This document shows, piece by piece, positions 26,856 to 35,408 of a stretch of 47,577 nucleotides of DNA. The position numbers were made by a program, and so were the translations under genes. This DNA is from Ruegeria lacuscaerulensis (GTDB lineage: Bacteria > Pseudomonadota > Alphaproteobacteria > Rhodobacterales > Rhodobacteraceae). Location of the stretch: the NCBI RefSeq assembly GCF_013031245.1, contig NZ_WPZL01000028.1:1-47577 (forward strand). The letters run 5' to 3'. The stretch's first letter is position 1. Each line of letters starts with the position of its first letter. The notes under the pieces are model-generated. The model had not been told where the DNA came from. It worked only from the letters and a program-made list of their open reading frames with translations, and ran no database searches.

Positions 26856-27311
26856 ATGGCCGGGCTTTGGTTCGAAGAGTTTTCGAAAGGCATGGTGATC
26901 GACCATGCCATCACGCGCACGATAACCGAAGCGGACAACATGTTCTTCTGTTCGCTGACCTACAATTCGCAACCGCTGCACATCGACCGGCACTTTGCCG
27001 AGAAGACCGAGTTTGGTAAACCTCTGGTCAATTCGCTGTTCACGCTGGGCGCCATGATCGGCATGTCCGTCAACGAAACGACGCTGGGAACCACAATCGC
27101 CAATCTGGGCATGACGGATGTGACGTTTCCGGCACCAGTGTTCCACGGCGACACGCTGCGCATCCGAACCACCGTGGGTGAATGCCGTGAAAGCGGCTCT
27201 CGGCCCAATGCTGGTATAGTGAATTTTCTGCACGAGGCGTTAAATCAGGACAGCATTTTGGTGGCGTCATGTAACCGCGCTGCGTTCATGCAAAAGCGGC
27301 CCGTGGAATGA
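26856..27311 (+). CDS. MaoC-like enoyl-CoA hydratase
   Basis: Hot-dog-fold hydratase of 151 aa with [10 protein letters not shown] (35-44). Here Asn37 and His42 occupy the active-site positions, in the style of mesaconyl-CoA and Rv2499c-like hydratases rather than the usual D-x5-H form. It overlaps the following gene by ATGA. In the proposed pathway it hydrates 3-methylglutaconyl-CoA to (R)-HMG-CoA, replacing a crotonase-type enzyme. Mesaconyl- or itaconyl-CoA hydration is the alternative. Confidence 0.83.
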   Translation: MAGLWFEEFSKGMVIDHAITRTITEADNMFFCSLTYNSQPLHIDRHFAEKTEFGKPLVNSLFTLGAMIGMSVNETTLGTTIANLGMTDVTFPAPVFHGDTLRIRTTVGECRESGSRPNAGIVNFLHEALNQDSILVASCNRAAFMQKRPVE

Positions 27312-28338
27312 GCACGCCAGCCCCACTGGCAGGGCTTAAAGTGCTGGAATTCGACGCCATTGGGCTGGTGCCGTTCTGTGGCATGATGCTGGCAGATCAC
27401 GACGCCCAGATCACCCGTCCTCACGGGCAACCCAATGGTATTGATGCCGGCGAAGAAGACATGCTGCTGCGCGGCCGGGCTGAACAGATCCCGCTAGACC
27501 TGAAATCCAAAGAGGGGCGAGTGAAAATCCTGAACCTGGTTGCAGACTTTGATGTACTTCTGGAAGGGCATCGTCCTGGTGTCATGGAGCGGCTTGGTAT
27601 CGGCCCTGAAGAATGCCATGCCGTAAACCCCAAACTGGTCTACTGTCGGATCACCGGATATGGTCAAACCGGACCGCTGGCGATAAACCCTGGCCACGAT
27701 ATCAACTATATCGCGCATACCGGTGCGCTTCACGCCATCGGAGCGGCTGATCAGCCACCGCCGCCTCCCCTATCGCTGATCGGCGATTTCGGTGGCCGCG
27801 GGTTGCTGGGTGCGTTCGGTGTGCTGGCAGCTGTGATTTCGGCCCACACTACTGGTAAGGGATCAGTAGTCGACGCCGCGATGGTGATGGAGCCGCTTTG
27901 CAAATGGCTCTAACATATGGATGGGTGAATGCGGGTATCTGGACATCGGAAAGAGGCAATAACCTTCTGGATGGAACAGCCCCCTTTTATCGCTGTTATC
28001 GAGTTTCAGATATGCGCTATGTGGCCGTCGGGGCGATAGAACCAAAGTTTTATGCGGCCATGTGCAAATCACTGAACTAGATCGACCCTGCATTCAATGA
28101 CCAATACAACCAAGAAAACTGGCCGGAAATGTCAAACAAGCTGGCGGAAATATTCCGCAGCATGACACCTGTAGACGTGCAAAATGTTGTTGATACACCG
28201 GACACTTGTATCTCTTGGGTCACCCCATTAGACGAAGTATCTCAAAATCCACACCTGGTTAGTCGCGGAGCGATTTTAGTTAGCGAGGCAGGCATTTCCC
28301 TGAACGTGGCTCCCAAAATTCAAGCATCCAACCCCTAA
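27308..28338 (+). pseudogene. Broken alpha-methylacyl-CoA racemase (CaiB/BaiF family III)
   Basis: The first frame (from 27308, overlapping the MaoC stop) encodes about 193 good residues with both racemase catalytic residues, His130 (PGHDINY) and Asp160 (IGDFGGRG), then ends at 27913 in unrelated sequence. The downstream family sequence continues in another frame (ALTYGWVNAGIW..., LLDGTAPFYRCYR, RYVAVGAIEPKFYAAM), so one base appears lost near 27885. The second frame then meets an in-frame TAG at 28078-28080, after which matching sequence (PAFNDQYNQENWPEMS to about 28338) continues. With a frameshift and a nonsense codon the gene is dead. LDGTAPFY and VAVGAIEPKFY point to a racemase rather than a CoA-transferase. 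Whether the last enzyme of the operon is dispensable is an open point. Confidence 0.78.
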
Positions 28339-28407
28339 CGGAAACATACAAAGCACTTGTGTTCCCTCTTGAGTTACAATCCTCGCTGATTGCCAATTCT
28401 AGTTGAG

Positions 28408-28947
28408 TTAGCCGTCGAACCACCCGTTGCTGTCGTGTTGCGCCTTAACCCAATCTTCGATCTGTTCTGCCGCGTTATCGGATAATCCATCCAACTGTTC
28501 GAGCTTCGAGCGTGACAGGCCCGAGCCCAACAAGGCAGACTCAGTTGTAGTGTCTTCAAAAACTGTAAAACGTTTGGATTTCCGGTTGAGTTTTTGACCC
28601 TTTGCATCGTCCCAAACATCGACGTCGATAATGAGCGTGGATTTTGGAGTTGCAATTATCGGGATACCTGGCGGGGCGAGCATATAAGCTCCGACATGCA
28701 CTGCGATGTGATAGAACGCCTCGCCTTCATATGCACCAAACTGTTCGTCTATTGCCTGAACCAGGCTATCCTGTAGCTCCTGCTCCGATACCTTTCGTGA
28801 CACGATAAGGCTCTGAGCTTCATCTGCGACAACAATGTTGTGCCCGAGTTTGAAACTACCAAGATCTGGTCGGCCTTCTTCAGTAGTGTTTGTCGCGCAT
28901 GCGGATAAAAGCAGCAGAGCTGCAATTGTAGAAAACTGGGACTTCAT
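28408..28947 (-). CDS. Putative lipoprotein of unknown function
   Basis: The start at 28947 was chosen because AGGAACC precedes it and the protein then begins with a lipoprotein signal (MKSQFSTIAALLLLSAC) with the lipobox Cys at residue 17. An earlier in-frame start at 29019 would add 24 residues without signal character. The mature part (about 160 aa) has a hydrophilic domain with IIDVDVWDDAKG and no family I recognise. It probably sits on the periplasmic face of a membrane. It is about 150 bases downstream of the phosphatase gene on the same strand and may share its transcript. Confidence 0.65.
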   Translation of the reverse strand: MKSQFSTIAALLLLSACATNTTEEGRPDLGSFKLGHNIVVADEAQSLIVSRKVSEQELQDSLVQAIDEQFGAYEGEAFYHIAVHVGAYMLAPPGIPIIATPKSTLIIDVDVWDDAKGQKLNRKSKRFTVFEDTTTESALLGSGLSRSKLEQLDGLSDNAAEQIEDWVKAQHDSNGWFDG

Positions 28948-29098
28948 TTGGGTTCCTGACGATGCGTCCGACAGACGCTGTTCGAAAAATGTCAGTCGAA
29001 GTGGCTGCGGACAGCGCACTTCGACTGATCGCCTTCGTGAGTGGTGGTTCGCGGCGGATGTTTTTGCCTAAGGGGTCTACTGACTTTTTTCGGCAATA

Positions 29099-30016
29099 TT
29101 AGTCCTGAACCAAGAGGTTTTGCTTGATCGCTTCGACGTCCTCATCGCTGATACCCAGAACATCGCGTCGATAATTCTCGAAGGAACCATATTTATCCTT
29201 AATGATCTGAAGTGAAGCCTCAATTTGTTCAGGATGTGCCCCAAACGCTGGTCGCAGTGACTTAGGTCCCTTCCCAACCATCTGCTCCAACTCTCCATAG
29301 GTGTAGACGTTCGTCGTCAGATAATCCCGCATGACATCTTCTTCGGAATAGCCAAGTGTGAGAAGCGTAACCGCGGCCATAAAACCAGTTCGGTCTTTGC
29401 CACCTGCGCAATGGAATAGCAGCGGGAAATTGTTGTCGTCCGTGAGCAAGTGCAGAAATCGCGAAACCTGAGGATCGAATTTGGTCGCGAAATCCTGGTA
29501 ACGGTCAATGCGGATTTGGCGCAGATTCACATCGTGCTCTTCCAGCAGTTCATCAATCTCGTGAAATTTGCCTTCAAACCACATGGGACGGATTTGCGAG
29601 GCAATCTCAATCGGCATAATCTTGGCAATATCGGCCGGATCCGATCCAATCGGCAGGTTCACATCAAAATCCACCGAGTCGATTCTTGAGTTTGGATGCG
29701 TCTCCAACTCGTCATGAGATCGCAGGTCGACAATAGTCTCGATGCCGATCTCATTCAGTTCTGCAATAGCCGCATCGGGTAGCTCATCCAGCTGATCCGA
29801 TCTGAACAAGATGCCGGGCTTGATACCACCATCAGGGGTCGTCAACTGCCGGAAGTTTTCCAACCCTTCAATAGGATGGGAGACCTCAAGCTCATCACAC
29901 TGAGCAGGAAGATTAACATCGAGCTGCGTGTTGCAAGCATTGGATTGCGCTGTAGCATCATCAGCAGCAAGTGGCCCCAGGGCCAGAGCAAGCGCGAGTG
30001 AGGAGATGGCTCTCAT
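29099..30016 (-). CDS. Exported tyrosine/dual-specificity-type phosphatase
   Basis: 305-aa protein of the Y_phosphatase3 type. The catalytic P-loop is FHCAGGKDRTG with Cys203 and Arg209 (numbering from the chosen start), and an upstream TIVDLRSHDELE block is typical. The N-terminus (MRAISSLALALALGPLAADDATA) is a signal peptide, so it acts in the periplasm or outside; relatives hydrolyse phosphotyrosine or phosphoinositides. The start at 30016 begins exactly at the signal peptide and follows GGAGC; a longer reading from 30067 adds charged residues. It is divergent from a LysR-type gene across 104 bases. Confidence 0.8.
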   Translation of the reverse strand: MRAISSLALALALGPLAADDATAQSNACNTQLDVNLPAQCDELEVSHPIEGLENFRQLTTPDGGIKPGILFRSDQLDELPDAAIAELNEIGIETIVDLRSHDELETHPNSRIDSVDFDVNLPIGSDPADIAKIMPIEIASQIRPMWFEGKFHEIDELLEEHDVNLRQIRIDRYQDFATKFDPQVSRFLHLLTDDNNFPLLFHCAGGKDRTGFMAAVTLLTLGYSEEDVMRDYLTTNVYTYGELEQMVGKGPKSLRPAFGAHPEQIEASLQIIKDKYGSFENYRRDVLGISDEDVEAIKQNLLVQD

Positions 30017-30120
30017 AAAGTAGTGCTCCGGGAAGGATAGATTCGAGATTCTCCGCCCTTTAACCATGGAAATGGATGATGTAAAAAGTCAGACACTATC
30101 TAAAATAGCGATGATGTTTG

Positions 30121-31032
30121 ATGTCTGAGGTTGAGCAACTGAGAACGTTTGTAACCGCCGTAGATTGCGGTTCATTTTCTGCCGCTGCACGAAAAATGGG
30201 TAAAGCGCAATCAGCTGTCAGTGCGACCATCTCTAACTTGGAAGTCGACCTGAACCTAACCCTTTTTGATCGGGACAAGTACCGTCCCATTCTTACAGAA
30301 GAGGGAAAATCCCTTCTTAGATACGCAAGAGCTGCCCTAGAAGGTGTGACCACGTTTCGGGCGCATGCGGAAGCACTCAACGCACCGATGGAGCCGAACT
30401 TTTCGCTGTTTGTTGAAGACGGGTTGCTGGCAAGAAGGGTAAGAGACCTTTTGGTAGAACTCTCGAACACCTTCCCCGGACTTGAGCTGACTGTAGAGCA
30501 AACTACAAAGCGCAATACGCTAGATGCAATAAAGGCCGAAGAAGCGGACGCAGCCTTTGTCGTACAAGCGGAACCATCTGAACAATTTTATCAATGCCGA
30601 GGTATCGGTTTTCAAAGGGTTGTACCCGTTTGCCAAGCAGATCACCCGCTCGCGAAAATCACTAGGTTAAGCCGATCTCAACTGGCCGATCATCGCCAAA
30701 TCGTTGACCATGCAATACAACAACCAAATTTGAGCGACCGGCAATTTAGCCCCAATATTTGGGTATCCAGCAATTCGACCGCGAAAAAAGCTATGGTACT
30801 AAGTGGATTGGGATGGGCTGAACTACCTGTGGTAACCGTTGAGGAAGAAGTTTTAGGCGGTCAATTGGTGGTTCTTGATTATGGGTTCGCCCAGAACTCC
30901 ATACTTTATACGGTTGATCTTGTTACATGCAATGCATCCGCCAGCAGACCGGTTATGAAATGGTTGATCGAACAGATTGGCGCTTGGGATCAGCGGGCAT
31001 GGATTGGCAATCATCAGGTCGGAGAGATTTGA
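30121..31032 (+). CDS. LysR-family transcriptional regulator
   Basis: 303-aa regulator with the LysR winged helix at the N-terminus (SFSAAARKMGKAQSAVSATI, about residues 19-38, then LFDRDKYRPILTEEG) and a substrate-binding domain. It is divergent from the exported phosphatase at 29099-30016, which it probably controls. I chose ATG at 30121 over an adjacent TTG at 30118. The ligand is unknown. Confidence 0.86.
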   Translation: MSEVEQLRTFVTAVDCGSFSAAARKMGKAQSAVSATISNLEVDLNLTLFDRDKYRPILTEEGKSLLRYARAALEGVTTFRAHAEALNAPMEPNFSLFVEDGLLARRVRDLLVELSNTFPGLELTVEQTTKRNTLDAIKAEEADAAFVVQAEPSEQFYQCRGIGFQRVVPVCQADHPLAKITRLSRSQLADHRQIVDHAIQQPNLSDRQFSPNIWVSSNSTAKKAMVLSGLGWAELPVVTVEEEVLGGQLVVLDYGFAQNSILYTVDLVTCNASASRPVMKWLIEQIGAWDQRAWIGNHQVGEI

Positions 31033-31387
31033 CGTAATGGACCCAGTGGTAGTTTGAGCAGCTAGCCTCGGTGAATCCAGACGCTCCCATTGGTGCGGAC
31101 GCAGCAAAATGGTGCTTTGTTCGTGACCAGGAGGTTGCCAGCCTCAACCTCGCTGTTTCCTGTGCGAATGGTCCTTTTTACACCTCGACGCTGAATGGAA
31201 ATCCAAGATGACGCAGAATATTTCGTGCTGCGAGCAAGCGCAACGAGAAAATCAGATTTACGGGTTAGGCTCACTGCTGACATCGGTGCCGCAGCTGCAA
31301 AACAAAAGGCGGGCGAACACACGGATTACGCAACTAAAACTGCCGTTGAAGGCAATCACCTCAAGGTCCGCAATGCACTGAGAACAC
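31033..31387. other. Intergenic stretch with no convincing gene
   Basis: This lies between two convergent LysR genes. Short open frames occur on both strands but none has coding character or a ribosome-binding site. A 7-bp hairpin (GAGGTTG at 31131-31137 with CAACCTC at 31145-31151) is present without a T-tract. GTGCGGACGCAGCAAA near 31094 resembles a piece of the dispersed repeat. It is probably eroded DNA. Confidence 0.35.
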
Positions 31388-32290
31388 CTACCCAGAGGTT
31401 CGACTAAATCCTGCCTGATGATAAGTCCCAATCATTTCAATGATGGTCCGTATGGCAAGCGGCTTGTGCTTTGTTGGGGGCGTCATCGCATAGATGCCGC
31501 CGGAGCGGAGCGACCAATCAGACAGCAAGCGGACCAGTCGGCCCGCGGCGACATCGTCATAGACAAGAAAGTCCGGCAATACCGAGAAGCACGCGCCAGC
31601 GGCGATGGCTCTGCTTATGGCTGGCGATGCATTGAGTTTGAAAGACGTAGTGACGGTAATGTCCTGAACCTCGCTACCTTTCGAAAACCGCCATGTGGTC
31701 GCATTTTTGAGGGCGGCGTTGGTGACGAAAGAAAGCTCGGTCAGGTGATTTGGCACAGTGGCACTTTGGGCCAATTTGGGTGACGCAACCACCCATTCCT
31801 CGAACGTCCCGACTTTGCGCATTTGATTTGATGAGTCACTCGGCCATCCGACACGGAAGCCCAAGTCAAAGTGGTGTTCAATTGGGTCCAGTCGATCATC
31901 GCTGAGGTGAAGATCAATCGTGACGCCTGCGTTATCTTGTACAAATTGCGCCAAAAGAGGGGCGAGATGCAGCGTGCCGTAATCCACTGGCGCTGTTATT
32001 CGAAAATGCCCCTCGGGGATCGCTTTACCAGACTGGACCTCTGCATAGGCTTCTTCGGCTTGGTTCAGCGCTGCCCTGGCTTGCTCATAAAACCGCAGGC
32101 CCGCATCTGTTGGGTGCATGTGGCGCGTGTTGCGATGCAAAAGTGCCGTGCCCAGTTCTTCTTCCAAAGTCAGGATTTGCTTGCTGACAACCGCCTTACT
32201 TATGCTCAACGCTTTTGCTGCGCCGGTGATCGTACCTGCATCCACCACGGCGACAAAGTAGCCGATCCTGTTGAAGTTCACGTTTTTCAA
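31388..32290 (-). CDS. LysR-family transcriptional regulator
   Basis: 300-aa regulator. The N-terminal helix-turn-helix is standard (TITGAAKALSISKAVVSKQI, about 20-39, then LHRNTRHMHPTDAG), followed by the effector domain. It belongs to the large CrgA/AaeR-like branch (GHFRITAPVDYG). It is divergent from the small gene and SnoaL-like gene starting at 32344/32497, with an inverted repeat in the 53-base gap. It likely regulates that pair and itself. Confidence 0.87.
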   Translation of the reverse strand: MKNVNFNRIGYFVAVVDAGTITGAAKALSISKAVVSKQILTLEEELGTALLHRNTRHMHPTDAGLRFYEQARAALNQAEEAYAEVQSGKAIPEGHFRITAPVDYGTLHLAPLLAQFVQDNAGVTIDLHLSDDRLDPIEHHFDLGFRVGWPSDSSNQMRKVGTFEEWVVASPKLAQSATVPNHLTELSFVTNAALKNATTWRFSKGSEVQDITVTTSFKLNASPAISRAIAAGACFSVLPDFLVYDDVAAGRLVRLLSDWSLRSGGIYAMTPPTKHKPLAIRTIIEMIGTYHQAGFSRTSG

Positions 32291-32291
32291 T

Positions 32292-32341
32292 TGTCACCTT
32301 TTAACTGACAGTCATTCCACAAACTGTCTCTTTAGGTGACA
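32292..32341. promoter_or_regulatory. Dyad operator between lysR and the divergent genes
   Basis: TGTCACCT (32292-32299) is mirrored by AGGTGACA (32334-32341), and ACAGT (32308-32312) by ACTGT (32323-32327), giving an interrupted dyad centred near 32317. The right arm contains the ribosome-binding site of the small open frame at 32344. LysR proteins bind such extended dyads in divergent gaps, so this is the probable site of the 31388-32290 regulator. Confidence 0.55.
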
Positions 32342-32343
32342 TT

Positions 32344-32487
32344 ATGTGGCCACTAGGTTCTCTGCAACAATTGAAGGTTTTAACGCAAGGCGAGCTGACG
32401 GTGCTGCTCCACGCTGAAACGGCCGAAATCATCAATCTGTCGGATTTCCACAAAACGCCGACGGACGTCGCTCATCTGGCAGCTTAG
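32344..32487 (+). CDS. Possible small leader-type protein, 47 aa
   Basis: A short frame starts at ATG 32344, six bases after AGGTGA, and ends at TAG 32485-32487, nine bases before the next gene. The predicted product begins MWPLGSLQQLKVLTQ, has no signal peptide and no recognised family. Its start within the regulatory dyad and tight spacing to the SnoaL-like gene suggest either a translated leader or the remains of a lost gene. Support is only positional. Confidence 0.35.
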   Translation: MWPLGSLQQLKVLTQGELTVLLHAETAEIINLSDFHKTPTDVAHLAA

Positions 32488-32496
32488 GAGGAACCT

Positions 32497-33330
32497 ATGA
32501 AAACCCTAATTGCAATATCAGCAACGTTACTTTTGATGAGCGTTCCTGCCATTGCTGGCGAGGAAGAGAACAGGGCGGTTGCCCTGCGGGCTCTGACTGA
32601 GATGTTTGATGCTCAGAACGTTGAATTGATCGACGAGCTTTATCACCCGCGCTACATTCAGCATTCTCCATCCATCGCCGATGGGCGTGAAGGTATCCGG
32701 GCAAGCGTGATCTGGATGAAAGAAAACGGTATGAAACCGCGGCGTGAAATTGCGCGTGTTCTGGCGCAGGGTGATCTTGTAGGCGTTCAGGCGCGTGTGA
32801 GTATTGGCGATGAGACAGCTATCGTTGGAGACATCTTCCGTTTTGAGAACGGCCAGATCATCGAACACTGGGACACGACCCAAACCGAAGTTCCCCAATC
32901 CGAAACTGCCAACGGCAATTCGATGATCAACGGTGGCGGAGATGTGGACAAATACGTCTCAAACATGGATCTTGCGCGCAACACGATGAATGCGATTGAG
33001 TTCTTTGACCGAGGGATCGCCGGGGACATCGAAACTCTGAAGCGACTCTTCGGCGCAGAGTACATCCAGCATAACCCGAGAGTCCCGAACGGAACCGAAC
33101 CCATCTTTGGCTTTTTCAAGGATAGTGACGGCACACTTGGCAATGTTACAGTGCATCAGACAATCTCTGACGGTGATCTGACCATGGCGCTGGTGGAGTA
33201 TGCCGATTGGGGCAATGCGGTGATCGAGATTGTGCGCCACGATGACGAAGGCAAGATCGTGGAGCATTGGGATATTGTGCAAGAAATTCCAGACGCCGAG
33301 GACTTCGCCCACGGGAACGGTATGTTCTGA
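32497..33330 (+). CDS. Exported protein with two SnoaL/NTF2-like domains
   Basis: 277-aa protein with a signal peptide (MKTLIAISATLLLMSVPAIAGEE) and two repeated SnoaL-like halves. The first (about 22-125) has LIDELYHPRYIQHSP and the second (about 150-270) has LKRLFGAEYIQHNP. Both end in a matching strand (GQIIEHWDTTQTEVP; GKIVEHWDIVQEIP). SnoaL-like domains form small cavities for cyclic or aromatic ligands, some catalytic. The start follows TAGGAGGAAC. It is followed 49 bases later by a Tat-exported dioxygenase-like gene, and the two may act together outside the cytoplasm. No substrate can be named. Confidence 0.8.
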   Translation: MKTLIAISATLLLMSVPAIAGEEENRAVALRALTEMFDAQNVELIDELYHPRYIQHSPSIADGREGIRASVIWMKENGMKPRREIARVLAQGDLVGVQARVSIGDETAIVGDIFRFENGQIIEHWDTTQTEVPQSETANGNSMINGGGDVDKYVSNMDLARNTMNAIEFFDRGIAGDIETLKRLFGAEYIQHNPRVPNGTEPIFGFFKDSDGTLGNVTVHQTISDGDLTMALVEYADWGNAVIEIVRHDDEGKIVEHWDIVQEIPDAEDFAHGNGMF

Positions 33331-33379
33331 TGAGGCAGGTGGCGGCTTACTGATTGCCATCATCCGAGAGGAACCAGAT

Positions 33380-34006
33380 ATGAAAGCCAGTAAATCCACG
33401 CGTCGCAACCTTTTGACCGGACTGGCCGCTCTTGCCGGAGGGATTTTCTTTTGGCGTCGGGCTGATGCAGCAGGATTGACACCCCGCGCCGCCGAAGGGC
33501 CATTCTATCCGACGCCTTCCATGCGGATGCCAGATGTGGACAACGATCTGGTCAAGGTCACAGGGCTCGTGGAAGAAGCCGGCGGCGAAGTGATCACGCT
33601 GAGGGGTCGTATCACGGACAGAAATGGCACCCCGCGGTCAGGACATAGGATCGAAATCTGGCAATGCGATCTCAATGGAAAATACCTCCATCCAGGAGAC
33701 GGCCGCAATGTGGCTTATGATAAAGGCTTTCAGGGATTTGGCCACGACATCACTGACGAGGACGGCCGTTACAGCTTTCGCACGATCAAGCCCGGCAAGT
33801 ATCCGGGCCGTACACCCCATATCCACGTAAAAGTCCTTGATGGCGATACCGAACTGCTCACAACGCAATTCTATCTGGCCGGTGAGCCCGAAAACAAACG
33901 CGATAGCCTCTACCGCCGCCTTTCAGACGAACAAGCTGAAAGCGTTTCTATGGTTTTTGTAAAGACGGACTCAGGAACCGAGACTGAAATCAACGTACAG
34001 GTTTGA
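33380..34006 (+). CDS. Tat-exported intradiol-dioxygenase-like protein
   Basis: 208-aa protein of the protocatechuate/catechol 3,4-dioxygenase fold. The N-terminus has a twin-arginine signal (STRRNLLTGLAALAGG). The conserved metal-site features are EGPFYP, IWQCDLNGKYLHPGD (Tyr) and GRTPHIHVKV (His-x-His), with FGHDITDEDGRYSFRT between. A catalytic dioxygenase would open an aromatic diol; exported members of this family are common but poorly characterised. GAGAGGAACC precedes the start. It shares a transcript with the SnoaL-like gene. Confidence 0.83.
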   Translation: MKASKSTRRNLLTGLAALAGGIFFWRRADAAGLTPRAAEGPFYPTPSMRMPDVDNDLVKVTGLVEEAGGEVITLRGRITDRNGTPRSGHRIEIWQCDLNGKYLHPGDGRNVAYDKGFQGFGHDITDEDGRYSFRTIKPGKYPGRTPHIHVKVLDGDTELLTTQFYLAGEPENKRDSLYRRLSDEQAESVSMVFVKTDSGTETEINVQV

Positions 34007-34625
34007 AATTTCCGAGTTGCATATAGCTGACATTCCGCTCCACGCGGCATTCGGCACATGAGCTCGAAATCGACTTAGTGCGGTGCGGTGGCACCATTGC
34101 AAGCCGAAAGGTTGTACATTTCATTTGCGGCCCAATCCGGACTCTCAGCGCACCTTCCGGATGCTGCAATCGCAGCCCGCATTGCCGCCGTTCGCTGCAT
34201 TCGCGAAATCTGGAAATGATCGAACTTACAGTCTGCGGACAGACCCGACTTTTGCTCAAGCAGCCATTGCTGACGCAACATTCGTTCGCAGGAGCAGCAG
34301 GAATAACGCTGCGTTGCAACTGACGTCGACAGAACGGTCATTCTCAGCCGCGGTGAAGCGCAGGTCAAAAACCGCCTCGTTACTGCAACCAAGTTCGAAC
34401 ATTAACCATTGCACGGGCAAGACCGATGGCGTCGACAGAGCCGCCTTGCAAATCTGGCACTAAATGATCTCAGGCGTTAAATCCCATCGTCAAAACGCTA
34501 GGGATGAAGTCACGCCATCGGCGCGTTTGGCGATGTTGATTTAGCACAGCCTGAAAGAAAATGTGTCATTGGAACTGAATGCAGTACCGAGGAAACTGTG
34601 CAGCCACCAATGTTAGTTCGACACT
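34007..34625. other. Intergenic region with a repeat copy
   Basis: No gene is supported in these 619 bases. A well-preserved copy of the dispersed repeat occupies about 34127-34300. The remaining sequence, including the part next to the XRE-type gene's end, shows no hairpin with T-tract or promoter that I trust. Confidence 0.35.
34127..34300. repeat. Dispersed intergenic repeat, copy at 34127
   Basis: Contains GCGGCCCAATCCGGA (about 34128-34142), GATGCTGCAATCGCAGCCCG (about 34160-34179), CATTGCCGCCGTTCG (about 34180-34194), CGCGAAATCTG (about 34202-34212) and TCGAACTTACAGTCTGCGGA (about 34220-34239), in the same order as the copy at 7279-7420. It then runs into GCAGCCATTGCTGACGCAAC, which has no counterpart in the other copies. 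Confidence 0.6.
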
Positions 34626-35387
34626 TCAAGCCTCGGTCAGGTGTTTCCTGACAGTTGGATCGATCTTATTGCTCTGGATTGGGTATATACCACAAGAGGC
34701 TATAGCCTCGCGCGCTAATACACGCTCGTGCAAGCGTTTCCAGATTGTTTTGGCTGCGTAGGGATGCGGGTAAGGGCGCCATGCAACGCCCATGGTCATT
34801 CCTCGCAGATATTTCAATTGCTGACGGTGCGCGGAGTACAAGATTGTATTGGCGACGCTGCCTTCGCGTGTGAGTTCGTGTTCGGTCACGAATATCCTGT
34901 TTCCCCGCATAGTCACCAAACCAGCGTAGCGTGAAATCTGGTGCGTGCTCTTATCCTGTGATGTAGCAATTTCTCGAGAACGGATCGTAAAAAGCCCATC
35001 CACTTCCTGAATGCGGATCAATGAACAGAAGATCTTTCCCTCCCATGAAGGCGTGCAGAAGTATGAATGGTAGAAACCGACGTAACGCCTGAGGTTTTTT
35101 TGTTGATCCCGAAAGGGATCCAGAAACGCCTCAGTGGGTGTTTTGCCAATTTGTGGCAGGACACCCTTTAGAATGCGTTCAAAACTTGCCGTTTCCGCGA
35201 ACAACTCAGCTTCGGTCAGGTCGAAATGGCGCGCAATGCGGCGCATGTTGTGCGCCGAAGGCAGGCTGGATCCATTCAGGTAGCGATTGAATTGCTGTCT
35301 GTTGACGCCGATATCACGACAGATTTGCGAAATGCTGCCGTGTTCTGCACATAACGACTTTAGGTTTGCGGAAAAATACTCTGACAC
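34626..35387 (-). CDS. XRE-type helix-turn-helix transcriptional regulator
   Basis: Regulator with an N-terminal XRE helix-turn-helix (SISQICRDIGVNRQQFNRYL, about residues 18-37 from the chosen start, then LNGSSLPSAHNMRRIARHF) and a C-terminal domain of no recognised family. The longest reading would start at a TTG (35426) inside the palindrome, so I prefer GTG at 35387, preceded by AAAGG. This gives 253 aa. It is divergent from the CocE-to-MlrC operon and likely controls it through the palindrome and direct repeats at 35409-35455. Confidence 0.8.
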   Translation of the reverse strand: MSEYFSANLKSLCAEHGSISQICRDIGVNRQQFNRYLNGSSLPSAHNMRRIARHFDLTEAELFAETASFERILKGVLPQIGKTPTEAFLDPFRDQQKNLRRYVGFYHSYFCTPSWEGKIFCSLIRIQEVDGLFTIRSREIATSQDKSTHQISRYAGLVTMRGNRIFVTEHELTREGSVANTILYSAHRQQLKYLRGMTMGVAWRPYPHPYAAKTIWKRLHERVLAREAIASCGIYPIQSNKIDPTVRKHLTEA

Positions 35388-35408
35388 AGGCAAAACCTTT
35401 CGCGTTTT

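Noticed and set aside
27308..27913. Itaconate or acetoacetate CoA-transferase as identity of the family III protein
   Set aside because: The motifs PGHDINY, IGDFGGRG and LDGTAPFY with VAVGAIEPKFY are those of alpha-methylacyl-CoA racemases, and the gene is broken, so it cannot supply a transferase activity.
31195..31407. Small plus-strand gene between the two LysR genes
   Set aside because: No ribosome-binding site, no recognisable family and an end overlapping the convergent lysR gene.
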